Notes: generated by a model from the letters alone, not told the origin. DNA of 64,000 bases from Stichopus chloronotus (GCA_021234535.1 CM037837.1:6107718-6171717); one strand, 5' to 3'; shown: positions 1 through 12,705, counted from the stretch's first letter. Numbers and translations are program-made.

Positions 1-639
1 AACATACACACATTGTTTTTTGTTTTGTCTTTTGAACAGGAATGTTGTAATTTGTAAAAGGAAATCTGCAAAGATGAAGCAATATTTAATGAAATAATTA
101 GAGATGTAATATTCGTTGTGAATTTTTGCTGTTAAGAGAAAGCATTGCTCCTCAAGTTTATGTCAAATCTGTGCTTGCTTCTTTTCTTTTTTTTTTAATG
201 CCTTTTGTTTTTGGCCTTCACTCACGTTATGCTCAAAACCTCTCCTGTGAGACTTTGACGTCTTGATGATCTCGTGAACATGGCTGGACTCTACAAAGTA
301 GAATGTCTCCGCCTTCTGCCGGTCTCTGAAAGTGAATGAATCTTTCGCTGTTTGTCTGCCGTGAACGTGGATCTGTTTTTCATAACTCTCGATTCTGCTC
401 TTAGGACCGTCCGTCAAGATTTATGAATCGCTTCCTTTCTTTCTTTTTTCTGCGGCAGTGCTGCAACCCTCCTGGAAGCCATTTCTGAACATGTGATACT
501 GTAGGTCCCCTGAAAAATTCAACCCCAATGCCACCAAAAGGGGGAAATAACCAAGAACAAAAGAGATTAACAAAAAGAGAGAAATAGCTGTTTAAGAATC
601 CATAAGCATGCCTGTGTGTGCCCTTGTGATGTTACCATC
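1..639. other. Non-coding spacer, nothing recognised
   Basis: AT-rich sequence with a T-run at about 185-194. A minus-strand frame at 163-417 is open for 84 codons, but it begins at TTG directly after an in-frame stop and has no convincing upstream 3' splice site. I see no repeat family or RNA gene. Confidence 0.5.
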
Positions 640-905
640 AATTTAGCTGCGGTATGTCGCTCGGATCTCCGAGCCAGGTGACGGACGTGTCAGTAATCCT
701 CCTCTCGTTTCCTCCCATTTTTGTTCCGTTGTTTTGTCGCTCTTTAAATGTACAACCTCATTCAGTGGGGCTGCTCCCATGCTGAATCATTGAGAGGGGA
801 TTTACGAAGCTCATTAAGTGCACGGCGGGAGGGTGCCAGACGATCACATAATTGCATTGATTAGCACTGATAACGGCATCTTCCTCCGTTAACTCGTAAC
901 GAACT
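640..905. promoter_or_regulatory. Candidate conserved non-coding element
   Basis: This block differs from its surroundings. It has balanced base composition, retains CpGs (TGTCGCTCGG, GTGACGGACGTG, GCACGGCGGG) and holds homeodomain-type cores in a short stretch (CATAATTGCATTGATTAG). A near-palindrome TCGGATCTCCGA lies at about 661-672. No frame is open across it. Such blocks are typical of conserved enhancers near developmental genes. That role is inferred from composition only, because conservation cannot be measured from one genome. Confidence 0.3.
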
Positions 906-1290
906 CAAACCGAGCCAGCCGGCTTGCTATGTGAAGGAAACACAGCCGGCTTGATCCTCCGTTCCAACTGTGAGATCATGCCGATGCATGAGAGAGACCA
1001 AAATTTGAGCACTTAATCGCAGTATGATAAATTGAAGAAAAAAAAGACAGAAGATACAATTTTGAGTTGTTGTTGCAATTAAGGCAGGATGTATTTCTTC
1101 CAGAACAGGGTTTGCTTCTTTTTTCTTTTTTTTTATTTTGAGACCTGTTTGCAAGAAAAGAATCCTGAATGACAGGTACTGAGAGATGTGTAAATTAGAA
1201 CAGGAAACCCTTTGAAAGTTTCATTAAGACTGGCAAAAATTCATGTGTTTTGGTGTTTGTACTGTAAATGCTTTAGTAGATTGTCAGTAG
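906..1290. other. Non-coding spacer with a short direct repeat
   Basis: The ten-mer AGCCGGCTTG occurs twice within about 40 bp around 917-953. The rest is A/T-rich with a T-run at about 1120-1135. No gene is supported. Confidence 0.4.
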
Positions 1291-1360
1291 CAGGGGTGGC
1301 CAGCCTTTTAGTCAAGGGGCCACAGCACCACCTTTGAACTTCATGGGGGCCACACAAGCT
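1291..1360 (+). mobile_element. hAT-like transposon terminus (solo end)
   Basis: The segment begins CAGGGGTGGCCAGCCTTTTA and continues with GGGGCCACA, twice bringing the GGGGCCACA/GGGGGCCACA word. This matches the style of hAT-superfamily terminal inverted repeats, which start CAGGGGTG and carry a GGGCCACA subterminal motif. I found no matching inverted end within the next 2 kb, so it is either a truncated copy or its partner end has decayed. Assignment rests on terminal similarity alone. Confidence 0.4.
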
Positions 1361-3639
1361 GCAAGTTGTATGCAATCTGCCCTCAAGTTATCCTTCTGTC
1401 TGTACTATCTGTCCTGCAAGAAACAACTGTCACAGCACAGAAGTGTATGGCAAGGCAAATGCCAAAAAATGTGAAAAATTGGTAATATCACTGTATCAAG
1501 TGTAAGTGTAATAGTTGACAACAAAATACTAGTTATCATAAGTTTTTGTATGATTTATGTTTTTATTGTCTCTCCCATTTTGTTCATTCATTTTTTTTCG
1601 TTCCCTTCCATTTTTGTTTCTGTTCAAAAGCGGGTGCAGGGGCCGTATGGCCCTGTGAGCTGGTCATCCCAGATCAAAAGCTTGTACCTCAGTTACCTTG
1701 TGGATGTCCAAGCTTACTGCAAATTTTTTGCTCGAATGAAAACTAATTTTTTTTTGGGCTTAAATATTGGTTAGTCTTCAGAAGAAGCAACACTTCCACT
1801 GTACTGTCAGTTGTTACGGAGGACGTGAGAAAAGGTCACTCGAGATTGGCTTGCAGTGAAGAAATCTGACAGGAGGGTAGGCTATAAGTAGATGTGAGAG
1901 AAATTACATGCAGGAGGATAGGCACTCGTGAGAAATACTTCAAGTACCCTCTGAGTATAGTATACCTCCAAAATGAGCCGAAAATCTTGCGAACTGTGAA
2001 GATTGAAAAGGGTAGAAAGTCCATCTGGAGAACAGTTTGAATTAAATATTCTCCTAGTTGACAGAAAGTGGTAACTGAAGAGCATGCCCCACTTTGAAGA
2101 CAAAAATTTTGAATTTGAACCTAAGTTTCCTGTGGATTTAAAGATATTGGAATTGGTATTTCTTCCTGTTCAGTTCTATGTCTCAATCACCGAGAAAATG
2201 TGAATGGAGATAAACGATTCCTTTGGTTATTCATGTATCCATATTCGTGTGTCAAGTTCGTGTTTAATTCCACGGCCAGCACCAAAGTGGTCATCCTACC
2301 ATTTTCGCTGTTTTTTCATAACTTTTTCCATCTCCATTATCTTTATGTTCTCAGTATTTTTTTTTTTTGTTCATTCAGTTTATGTTACTGTTTGATAAAC
2401 CCCAATCTTGAAGAGAAAGTGAATTCTAAACATCGTCTCTGGCCAAAAATTTGACACAAAATAGGCTCCTTCAAAGTGCTCATAGTTTGGTCTTTAGACT
2501 GTCATAACTTTGCCACTTGGGAAGCAGTTTATTTTGTCCCTTTGCCATATGTGGTACCGAAGTTTCATCTTATAACCTTGAATGTGTGGTTTTATTTCAG
2601 TGTAGGGATGTGAAAATAAGTATCAAAGATTACACTCCACATGTTGAGGCAGGAATATATATTCCAACACCTTTCTAGTTTTCAGCCTACTGTATGTCAT
2701 TCACTTAACTTGTTTGTACTTTAGATCTGTATCAGCAATTAACTTGTACTGTACTGTATCACAATGTGTCTACTGATTACCCCTCTACCATCTGTGCATT
2801 ACCTTACCAAAAGTGCTCTATGCAATCATCAAGTAAAGTCCTAATTAACTTGTCTCAAAGACTTCTCTTTTAGGTAAAACCACAAAGCCTACCCAGAGAC
2901 ATGCAGGGATTATAACTACCATGCTTGAAGAAGGATAGCGACCGAGTCAAATGTTTCAATTGCACTCAAGTCACTAATGTTCCAATTTTTTTGTAACGTT
3001 CAGTCGAAAACCCCACAACATCCATTGAGTCTTTTAATGAATTTTGATGTACAAGTGTGAATAAAAAATGTGCGTCAGACTGGATTTTCTTGTCATGTCA
3101 CTCTGTTTTCCCCAAGGTCATGTTTTGTATTCTGCTGTAAATTAGGATTCCTCCTCGGTAATTCACCCCCCACCCCCCCTACTACACGTTCTGATTTGCA
3201 AAGTGACTCGACAAAATGACAAAATAAAGCAAGTTGGCCGCATGGACGTTATTGTTGTTTTCCAATCGTTTTCTCTTTTCGGTATCCTCTTTTCACTGTT
3301 TGACAAAGTCACACTACGAAAAGTGAATTCCAAATCGTTCGATGAAAAGGTGTCGACCATCCCCCTGCAAACTAACTTCTCTGACACATTCTTGATGAAA
3401 GTTGAAACTAGTCAACAGATGGTGCATCACTCCCCTATTTTGTGTTAATATGCATCCAACCCTATCACAAACAGTTTGTTTAACACAAAGTGGTCACCTT
3501 TTTAAAGCATTCCATCAATCAAAGAAAGAGAGAGGGATTTTCTTTCTTTGGACAGCTTCTGGGGACCAGCCAGCATTAATTTTGGAGTCATTAGTATGCG
3601 TGTTAAGAACAACCTCAACTGGGGTGTGAGTGAAGCTTA
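1361..3639. other. Non-coding spacer
   Basis: About 2.3 kb of AT-rich sequence with T-runs near 2356. Several overlapping frames of 60-85 codons are open on both strands. They show no domain, no consistent codon use and no splice context, and are judged chance frames. A short C-rich patch lies at 3165-3180. Confidence 0.5.
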
Positions 3640-4150
3640 AAAATAAATCCTGCCACTGAAATGTAGACAACGCTCGTGAGTGTTTAAAATCATTCATCGA
3701 GCACCGATATTAAATTTCTCTTCCAGAAGAGAGTATTTGTAAGTGAGGGGGGAGGAGGGATGGGTTACCAGCAGGTTGTAAAGGAAATCGTAGGAAGAGG
3801 ACTTCGCGATTTGATGTGGAGGCAGATTTTCAATAAGTGTGAATTATTTTGCCGCCTGATCTGGGAGGGGATACGGTTACCGACGAAGCAGGTCTCCCCG
3901 AAGGCATGGCACTGAGAAATACAACCCTGAAAAAGGAATAATTTACAGCGAGGGGCTCTAGAAATATGCCTGGCAGTCTCCACGCCGACTGCGACGCAGC
4001 TTACGGAGAATTAGGTGTCTTTACTCTTTCCTTGGCACGGAAGGAAACCTGTACTGAGGCAACAGGATATTTTCGTAGCCAAATATGTACGTCGTTTTAA
4101 CTCGGTCGGTATGCAGCCTCCGTAATACATACCTGTCAGTGGAATTTGTC
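3640..4150. promoter_or_regulatory. Candidate conserved non-coding element
   Basis: Composition becomes balanced and CpG-bearing here (GACTTCGCGATTTG, GGTTACCGACGAAG, CCACGCCGACTGCGACGC). It lacks the homopolymer runs seen on both sides. A 72-codon minus-strand frame crosses it (3765-3983) but looks like chance. The block also surrounds the possible 12-nt microexon at 3727-3738. A regulatory role is inferred from composition. Confidence 0.25.
3727..3738 (+). other. Possible 12-nt microexon
   Basis: A pyrimidine-rich 3' splice site (TTTCTCTTCCAG) is followed by just AAGAGAGTATTT and then a good 5' splice site (GTAAGTGAGG). Twelve bases would add four codons in frame, like the symmetric microexons of neuronal genes in animals. 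Both splice signals are seen directly; use as an exon is conjecture. Confidence 0.1.
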
Positions 4151-5699
4151 GGGGTTTGCCTTTAATCCAGGTGGAGATTTACCCCCTTTCTTTCTCCTCT
4201 CCTACAGCATAGTCAGTGCAAGAACTGAATAAATTTAAACCATCAAAACTGGAGATACAGAGATAACTGTTTGTTGCAGAACAGAAACTTTGCTCAATGA
4301 AGATTCTCCTCCAACTAGAAGTACTTTTTCTGGGAAGGGGGACTTTTCATTTTGTGAGTGTAATGCCGGTCCATGGGCCGTACTGTTTACTGTAGCGGAG
4401 TTACTGCCAGGTTTAGCCCTGAACGGTGCCCTGTGAAACATTTTTGATATCTCTCCCCTTCCCAAGATGCAGTTGTACCTATTATCTTTTGTTCTCCGGT
4501 AGTATCACCGTGAAGTAAAACCTTTTTTATCATGAAGAAAAGCATTTTTCAGTCTTTAATAGTAGGCTGTGGTGATTTTCACCATCCTGAAGATATTGAT
4601 TTGCAAAGCGCTTTATTGTAATCCGATCAGTGCATGAATGTGTGATAGTTTTTTTGGCAAGTCATGGAAGAGTCAATGAAAACAAAATGAAACTTAAGCT
4701 CCATGAAACTCATTCAAATGAAGATGGCATCTGTTTCGGTGGATCCCTTCATGACTGTAGATCTAATTCATCTGTTTGGTTCTTTCAGAACATTTTATCC
4801 TCCTTGGTAACTATTTTCTTTTCTGTCACGTGCACCACCGTTTGCCACATTTTCTCTTGTAAATGTTACACCTCCCTTTCACCTATTTCTTTCTACCTTC
4901 AATTTTTCTGGGGCACATTCGTCTATAAACGCCCGATCATGATCTACTTAATTGTGTCTCATACAGCATGCCCGCTATCTATTGTCTGACATAAAACCTC
5001 CCTCTGCAGTGTATGTTTTCCTTGACGTATGAAAAAGTGTTCTATAAATTAATGCGTGTGGTAGTAACAGTTAACATGCAAAGATGGCGCAGACTCACGA
5101 TAAACACCACCGATCAATTGAAAGTGAGTAAAAAAACAAAAATGGACACAATAGAAAAAGATTCTCTGCATTGTGCAAACAAAAAAGTGGCTTCTCTCCA
5201 AGACTGTGTTTTTTTTGTGTGTGTGTGTTTTTTTTTTCCTTTTCTACAACAATGGAAAATACAAGAAAGTTCCACTCAAGATACCAAAACAACAAAGTCA
5301 CAGTTCATACTTTCATCTTTGTCTTTCTTCTGTCTCTGAGAGTAATACCGAAAACACTGTTACGTGAGCGCCACTTCGGGAGAGTGCACAGTCGGAATCC
5401 TATCTCGTTTATGGCTTAAAAATATTTGAATGCTCAACTGCCGTACTGCGATATGGTTCAGAATGTTGTCTAAACAAAAAGATGGATATGCAGTGATTTG
5501 CCTGGAGGCCCAAACACTTGGAATGGATTAATCTTTGTCTTATTGCACTGTTATGACTTTCTTAGCCACTTAATTCTGTCACAACATCTGCAAGTAGCGA
5601 CATGATGATTGTTTTTGGGCTGAATAAAGTTTACCACTCCACGGTTGTGTCGTTTTGTGTCAAATCACTTTCAAATTGTCATTCGGAATTCAGAAATCA
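4151..5699. other. Non-coding spacer
   Basis: AT-rich sequence with a T-rich microsatellite-like patch at 5209-5238. The plus frame 4630-4989 (119 codons) is the longest open stretch. It is hydrophobic and of mixed composition with no recognised motif, and is taken as chance. Confidence 0.45.
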
Positions 5700-6060
5700 T
5701 TGCTAGCCTGCTCAGTGGAGCCCCACAGCTGTGTATGTACCAGACCGTGTGAACGTTGACACACGCAGTCTGCTCCGTGTCGCTAATTAGCCGGGTATCG
5801 TCACCGTCATTTTGCGTAGCGAGGGGATCGTGTTATTAGGTGTGATGAACTTTTGGGTTTGTGTTCTGCAGATCAGGATCCGTGGTTGGGTTGGCATTAT
5901 GCACTTTTATTGACTTGTTTTGTTTCATATTGTCATTTCCCGTGGTTACATCTTTATAAATTTATGCATTGAATTATGATCTCATCAGTTGTCGAGAAAA
6001 TACAGATATCGCGAGACTATGCCCGTAATACCACCGCTGGCAATCATTGCTGACAATCTT
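5700..6060. promoter_or_regulatory. Candidate conserved non-coding element
   Basis: A CpG-retaining block contains GTGTCGCTAATTAGCCGGG, a homeodomain palindrome core (CTAATTAG), followed by TCACCGTCATTTTGCGTAGC. A second patch at about 6000-6060 (ATATCGCGAGACTATGCCCG) is similar. No open frame explains the composition. Regulatory function is inferred. Confidence 0.25.
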
Positions 6061-8444
6061 GGCTCTGTTTGTTGAGCATGGGCAGTGTGATATGCTTCTC
6101 CTTAATTATAACATTGCATTTCATTTTTTCTGTGCTATTGGATGACACATATTTTTTGCCTTTATTATTTGGTGAATGGATTACATAATACGTAAGCTAC
6201 AACTTCAAACGTATGACCTTCATTGGTACTGTACTTTCCGTGGCTTGAGACTGTAGGGAACAGTGGCTTCTTGACTTTGTGGAAATCATTGCCTGCACAA
6301 CAGACGTGTATATGCTCATGCACCAGGTCAGACTGCATTTGTAATACCAACGTCCACAAACTATTTAATTGATTCCAACTTCATTTGCACACAGATTCTG
6401 TTAAAATTCATACACGCGATGTGATCAGTTACACACAATAAAACTCAATACTTCTTTTCCCTTAATAAGATGTAAATATTCATCATTTTTTAGCCAGTTA
6501 ACTGTGAACTAAGGCTCATGAACACAGAGACCTTGGATTTTAGATGAGATTGATCTGAAATTGTTTGCAAGTGTTACTCTATGTACGTTAGGAAGACGAT
6601 ACATACCATCACCTGCTTCGAAGGTTATGAAAATTAGGGACAGAATTTCGTTTGTGGAAATATATTTTTAACCAAATCAAATCAATGTACGTTTTGTTTA
6701 TCATTATAACATTAACAGAGGAAATGTGGATATTTGGGTTATAATAGAAAACGAACAGATAGATGCTGATGCACAAAGTAGTAGTTAAGACTTAGAGCAA
6801 TCTCGACCTTGTTTTATATGTAGGATAGTGCACTGTCACCTGACTGAAATGGGCCAGTAGGATTTGAGGATTCCTTCCAAGTATGTATGAACCTGCATTA
6901 TCTGTTCATTGTCTCAAAAAATTAGAGAACTGAGATGAGATTGTTCACCATAATAGCATAACATTACCACCACAGTTGTAAACTCAGTTAAAAGTAGTCA
7001 TTATTTTGCCCACCGACTGAGGGCTAGCTCCCTAGCATATAGGTGTACTGTATAATAACAAAGGTATAGGTAAACAGGGGTTCTAGATACCATTCACCAA
7101 ATTGTCCCCGATAGTGAGAAAGTTTGATGAACATCCAGAGAGATGGCGTTCAGGGCCACTTAGTGTATATCCAGTACAGTATGTAACCGTGGTAGAGTTG
7201 GTCACACTGTTCCAAAATTAGCTCCTGGGTTTTGCACCATTGGCTTCATCTTTAGCACCCAAAATGTGTAGGTCCTGCTGGACTTACTGGATATGTGTTG
7301 ATAATGGTCATTTGATATCTGATCAGTAAACTGGACCTTGCAGTTTTCTTCCCATGTTCTGTAGCACATTCTGTGAGTTACATATGTCAAACTGGACCTC
7401 AAGTAAATCAGTTTGATGCTTTTTGGTTCAAAACTAACATAAATTCTTAATTTAATCACATCAGGTAAAAGGTCACCCACATGCCATCAGTCGAAACTGT
7501 TATTTCAGACCAAATTTTGAGTGTTACGTTCCATTTGCCTTCGTGCTTCTCGAAGGAGATCAAAATTTGAAAAGCAACTTCCAGATGGATTGAATATCCT
7601 CCCCTTTCTCTTTCTTGCTGTTCTTTGTAACTTTTTACGACAAACGCAAGCCAGAAGTTGCAGCCAAAAGTGCAGTGTTGTTAAAATTGTCTTCCAAAAC
7701 CAAAATATTTAGTGGTCACAATGATTCCATGGCTAACTTTGCAGGCCTGCTTCTTTACAGTGCATACTTTCATGTACAGTGCATACTTTCATACCTAAAA
7801 ATTTTTACGTTGCTGCAAATATTGAATGTGGAATTGAAAATTCAATTTCTTGCAAAATTTTGATTTACTGCAAATACATACTGCGGCTCTTGTATTACAG
7901 TAGCACATGTGGCCTTATGTCTTGTGAGTCTTCAAACTCAAAATTGAATCCTTGCCTAAGTGAGTCCTTGGGTCCCTTTATAAATATGTCCGCTTTACTG
8001 TCTCCCTTGAGCACCTTTTTTCAATGATGGATGGAGTAGCTGCAATAATTGGCCAAATTAATACATGTGACATTTGCAGGACTTTACACATTGTGGTTCA
8101 GCTAGGTCATCTCAAAGTCTTTTTCCTAATTGGAATGATGCAAGGATTTTAACTAAAGTTAATGTCATTCATGTTGCCATAAGATTCCAAAGTTTTTCTA
8201 GTGTAGATTATCATTAGACTATGTTAGACTATGTCATGTTATTTTGTTTTCATCAAGTAAGCCCATGTCATCTTGTGCATAAATTAAAGTGTCTCTTCAG
8301 TGTGCCCCCCCCCCATACAGGGGATGTTGTTTTTCACTGACAGTGAAATAAGTGATTGAATCACAACATGGAGAGATCATTGTTCACAATGTTTTTTTGC
8401 AAAGCACAGGAGTTGAGACGGCAACCGTAGACAGTTTGTAGATG
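6061..8444. other. Non-coding spacer with short duplications
   Basis: AT-rich and largely featureless. It includes the 19-bp direct duplication at 7757-7792, a small duplication of TAGACTATGT near 8214-8235 and a C10 tract at 8305-8314. Open frames here are short and overlap on both strands. Confidence 0.45.
7757..7792. repeat. 19-bp direct tandem duplication
   Basis: The 17-mer ACAGTGCATACTTTCAT occurs at 7757-7773 and again at 7776-7792, a 19-bp period with perfect identity. It is most simply a replication-slippage duplication. Confidence 0.85.
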
Positions 8445-8580
8445 CTTGGGTGGGTAGGTGGGTTTCCAAGTGGGTGCATGGGTCAATCGGTGCTTGCGGT
8501 TGATGAACGGCTAGATAAAGGCTTTTAGTCCGTCCGTGAATAGGTCGGTTTGTGGACGGGTCGGTGAATCAGTTAGTAAA
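8445..8580. repeat. Degenerate GGTN tetranucleotide array
   Basis: A run of GGTG/GGTA/GGTC/GGTT-type tetramers (TTGGGTGGGTAGGTGGGTTT, then CGGTTTG..GGACGGGTCGGTG) extends for about 135 bp. It recurs briefly at 8680-8735 (GGGTAGGTGGG, AGCAGGTGGGTCC). This looks like an old, heavily substituted simple-sequence array. Confidence 0.55.
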
Positions 8581-9519
8581 AACTTGCCTCTTTGGCACGA
8601 CCCCGATCGCTTAACTTTTGGTCACACCTCCATGTGCCCTGTTCTTTGGTTCGCAATTTAAGACAATGATTAGGTCAAAATGGGTAGGTGGGTTTGTCTT
8701 TCAGCAGGTGGGTCCGAGTGTGATTTGATGGGTAGGATCTGGTTAGTTACCTTTTCTTTGTACTTTCTCTTTCCGTACCCTTTCTCTTCTACTCTCCATG
8801 ATGTTCCTCCCTTTGGTTGAGTTGTTGACAGAATCTCTATAATAGATACTGTATCTATGCAATAGAGTAAAGTTAATGATGTGTGGTACAATTGTCACAA
8901 AGTGTAAATTTAACTTTGTTTCACATAGGCAAAGTATGGGACCTAGGAGAAAACTTATGCTTCATAGTCTATGGTTTATCTTCCTCTTCTTCCTTTTTTG
9001 AACATTTAATATCATACAGGTACACAAGTTTTTTTTCTAAATGTGCAGTCCATACAAAATAGGAGATGAATGTATTCAGAAGTTTAGTCTACTTGGTACT
9101 AATGAACATACCAAAAAATTCTGCCTCCTACTTGAAATCACACCATACGCAACTCCATTTCATTTCGGAATTTCATCGCAAATCGCACAATGGGCGAAGC
9201 TGCTTTGATGATGCGCGTTTTTTTTCTGATGATGCACGTTTTTTTTTCTATGTTTTCACAAAAGCTTGTGTGAAATTATTTGGTAAGAGTTTTCCTCTTC
9301 CATGAATACAATTTACCCTTTTTTGTGTGTATGCGTGTTCTTTTTAAACCAAGATCTGCATTGGCACATATTCACTTCCATCATTACGGTGGATTCCGCA
9401 GTATCAGACAGGACTTTGGGTGAATTGAAGTGCAGACTCTGAAAAAGAGAGCTGCTCATCGACTCACAGGTGGTAGCAGGGCGGAAATTATCTGTTTCTG
9501 ATCAGGTCGTATTAACACT
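8581..9519. other. Non-coding spacer
   Basis: AT-rich. It contains the 21-bp duplication at 9206-9248 and a few short open frames. No gene is supported. Confidence 0.45.
9206..9248. repeat. 21-bp tandem duplication with T-run
   Basis: TGATGATGCGCGTTTTTTTT and TGATGATGCACGTTTTTTTT follow one another with a 21-bp period. They differ at a single CpG-derived position (GCGC versus GCAC). Confidence 0.85.
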
Positions 9520-9970
9520 GATGGTGTATATCCCCGTCATCGCCACATGCTTTCAAAAGCTTACAAGAGTTCACGGCAATTAGATTCATTCTTTTCAGGG
9601 CCTGCATTCGGAATTACCTTTCATTTGCTTTCTCTTCTCCCAGTTTTGTTTATCCTTTCATTGTGCGGCACTTGTGTCTTAAAAAGAGCCTTAATGTAAT
9701 TTTTGTCTTTTTTGTGAGGTGAGTGAACTTCTACACATAGCTCCACCAACAGTAAAAATCCCCAGTCAGAAACTAAAAGGCAAAAGTACAGCCGAATTAA
9801 GGGAGATCAGAGGGTTTTGTTTGTGAAAACAAAGGTAAAATCTCGGCCTGGAGATCTCCCCATGCGTAACAAGGAATGATAGCCGATTGTGGCTCCAAAA
9901 TCCAGTCAAAAATTAGCACGTAAGTCCGAACAGCTATTACGGTCGGAAGCCACAAGATGCCCTGCAGGCG
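9520..9970. promoter_or_regulatory. Candidate conserved non-coding element
   Basis: Two CpG-bearing patches of mixed composition (9520-9600, and 9780-9970 with GCACGTAAGTCCGAACAGC and ATTACGGTCGGAAGCCAC) flank a pyrimidine-rich stretch. Homeodomain-like cores (GCAATTAGATTC, CCGAATTAAGG) are present. The intervening 9644-9718 has exon-like splice signals. Confidence 0.25.
9644..9718 (+). other. Weak candidate exon (75 nt)
   Basis: A pyrimidine-rich 3' splice site (GCTTTCTCTTCTCCCAG) and a good 5' splice site (GTGAG then GTGAGTGAAC) bound 75 nt. The only open frame starts after one base and reads VYPFIVRHLCLKKSLNVIFV, a hydrophobic T-rich string. The composition inside is no different from flanking non-coding DNA, so chance is the likelier explanation. 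Confidence 0.1.
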
Positions 9971-12537
9971 TGCACTTACTGCTCACTCTCAGGGGACATT
10001 GTGATGGTAAATAATTGTCTCATGCTTACAAAGGAATTACAATGATGTATGAAAAGAAAGTTAGCAGAAAGGTAGAAAAATTGTGACGGATTGTTAAAGA
10101 GAGTAAAAACAAAATTGGAAAAAGGAAAAAAGTAAGGAGAGGAAGGGAAAAAAAATTGCAAAAATGCTCTTACAAGGTTAAGACATTAGGAAGGTGAAAA
10201 GAGAAAAAAAAAACTTTTTTTTTTTTTGTTGTGTCAAAACAAGAGGTGGGCGGACATGATGGGGGATAATACTCAATATGGAAGCGTGGTTCTCTAAAGT
10301 GGGCAGTTTAGTCGGTGTTTCCTCTGTTTTTTCTGCGATGAGGATGGTTACGATGATAATGATGAGAATGGGATGGGGCAAGATCATTGTCACATGCTTC
10401 TTTGAGCAGCCAGTTTCCCTTATGTATGTGAGAATCAAACTGCATCGGGATTGAAACACAACTCAGGACTCTGGTGGAGTTTTTAAAATGTCGACTGAAA
10501 GTTTGTTACACTTGACATATCATGTGATCAGGGAACTTTCAGACCTAGCTGTGACCCTGCAAGAATTGTCCACACGGAGGTGTTTCCCACCAGTTTATTA
10601 GACCCCCACCGCAATCCCACCCTCATTTGTCACCTATTTCACTGAAGAATTCTCACAGTTTGAGCATTTTTTTTGTACACACAGACCATTTTTTACACAC
10701 AGACACACACAAAAATATTAATAGTATATAGTTTTGTCAGGTTTTAGAGTCAGGAGGTCTGATGGAACAAAAGACTTCAATCAGTCAACAAAATTTCTCT
10801 GAGAGGATGAATGGAGAAGATGCAGACAAATGATGCATGTTCGTGAAGCGTTAGAAGGCCACGAGGCAAACCAGTGAGGGCGGGCACTCTTTCACAGACT
10901 GCCATGAAATTTTGATATTTGTACAGAAGTGATCTCTGTTCTAAGATCAGTAGTTTTTGTATCCAACATGGCATCATGCTTCTGCATGTATGTTCATGAT
11001 TCACATGATGCCTACACATAGACTCAAATCTTTTGGACATAACTGTGAGCAGTCAACGCATTCTCAACCTCGGGCCTAACAAACACCACCATGATGCAAA
11101 GACTGCCTCCATTGTGTTATTTGTTCTACAGTGTAGGTTTTGCGGTCATGTGTAACATAACAAAGTGGGACGATTTGTGCAAAGATATAGAAAGGAACTC
11201 TTTGAGGAATCAACACCAAACTACGCCCTCACTTATTGGTGTCTTACACCTTTAATTATTACATGTTTCTACCCTTCTTAACCATGTTGAATTGTAATGT
11301 AGATCCGATAGATCTATGTGTCCTGTGGGCTGTGTGTGATATGTATGCACCATAGTCAAATGATAGAGGGCAAATGCACTTACACTAGCAAACTTGTAGA
11401 GAGATACCCACAGTTTCTGGTATTGCTTGCTTTGTTTGTCTGTGTCTGCAGTTTATCAAAAGAGAGTGGATTTTATGCAGTTAAAATGTATATCCTGGTG
11501 TTTCATACCAATATTACAGGCAAACGTTTAATTAAAGGTTAAATTGCTTTTTTTTCCACTCTCATCCTAAAATGCTTCTAGTATTTTTCTGATTACTGCA
11601 TGTTAGAAGTATTGCTACCATTAGGACACTTAGAGAGCATGTTATTTTTCATTTTTAGTCATTTTGTGTCTAATTCCTACAGCTTATATTTCAGAAAAGT
11701 CAGTGCATCATAATGGTGCGACGTCAAAAGTTTTTTTTCAATCTACGACTGATATATATATCAAAATTGTAAATTATGCAGTTTCAGGTTTACTTGGGAC
11801 CAGTGCAGAATGCAATAAATACCAACTGATTTATTGGTTATATGGGGCCTACAAGAGCAATAATCTTATGCATCCCTTTATAGTGCTCCGCATGGTAGAA
11901 CAATCTGAAGGTGCTTTACGACAGGTCATTGTGCCGCTGCTCGTCAATGGTAATTTACCAAAGCTGCAAAAGTGGGTACAAGTTCAAACCAATATTTTTT
12001 ATCACAGGTGATTCTAAACAATACAATGTCCCCCATCCATCCAGAGCCCATGCTTTTGTTGCAGGCACGATCCGACCCCTTGCCATAGGAACAAAGCCAC
12101 CCCATTTGTACCCATTTTTGCACCTTTTTGTAGATTTGAGATAAAAAGTTTCACTAGACCTAATAGGAAGCCTAATAAAACACTCTTTGTGGGCATCGTA
12201 GTTTGAAACCCCACCACATACAGCATGTGTAAATTGCCTGCTAGATGGAGCTACAGTTCTTCTGTTTGTAGATGTTTTCCTGTTGTTTTTTTTTGTTTTG
12301 TTTTGTACAAAGAAACTGTAATTATTAACCCCCTCTGGAATCAAGTCAATATTATTAGCATACTCTAGACCAGTATGTGATTCCATGTTAAGTATGTTTT
12401 GAATGTAAGTCATTAAGTAAAAGTAATATTTGTTCCTCACATGGGTTTGACAGAGGGAGGGTAGATAATGTTGGAACTTAACTACCAGGGTGCAGTGCAG
12501 TGTGGCATGGGGGCCAGCAGCAGTCCATCAGGGGTGC
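9971..12537. other. Non-coding spacer with chance open frames
   Basis: About 2.5 kb of AT-rich sequence with a T12 run near 10,216. Two longer frames overlap on opposite strands: plus 11,664-12,011 (115 codons) and minus 11,955-12,440 (161 codons). Neither has a recognised motif, a signal peptide or splice context. At this base composition one frame near 160 codons per 64 kb is not surprising. Confidence 0.4.
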
Positions 12538-12705
12538 CACAAGAGAGAAAGGGTGCCTGTGGAACCTGAAGAAAAGGTGATTTCTGGCAATTTAGGAACC
12601 TTTTTTTATCCAACAACTTTTTGGTGCTCTCTATGCCAGTGGATGGTGGCGCTTTGCTTAGTCTTCCCACAATTTTAGCTGTCATGCAATTGATGATGGG
12701 TTCCA
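12538..12705 (+). repeat. Dispersed repeat family D, copy 1
   Basis: About 165 bp align end to end, in the same orientation, with 63,478-63,645. Shared words include CTGTGGAA, GATGGTGGCG, TAGTCTTCCCA and a final GTGATGG/TTGATGATGG. Divergence is substantial, so the copies are old. The minus-one base of the family is unknown. The final 14 bases of the window (GATGGTGGCGCTCC) look like the start of another partial copy. Confidence 0.65.

Noticed and set aside
163..417. 84-codon minus-strand frame of charged composition
   Set aside because: It begins at TTG after a stop, with no pyrimidine tract for an acceptor.
4630..4989. 119-codon plus frame
   Set aside because: Hydrophobic T-rich translation without any recognised motif or supporting signals.
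11955..12440. 161-codon minus-strand open frame
   Set aside because: No motif, no splice context, overlaps an equally open plus-strand frame; about the length expected by chance once in a window of this size and composition.
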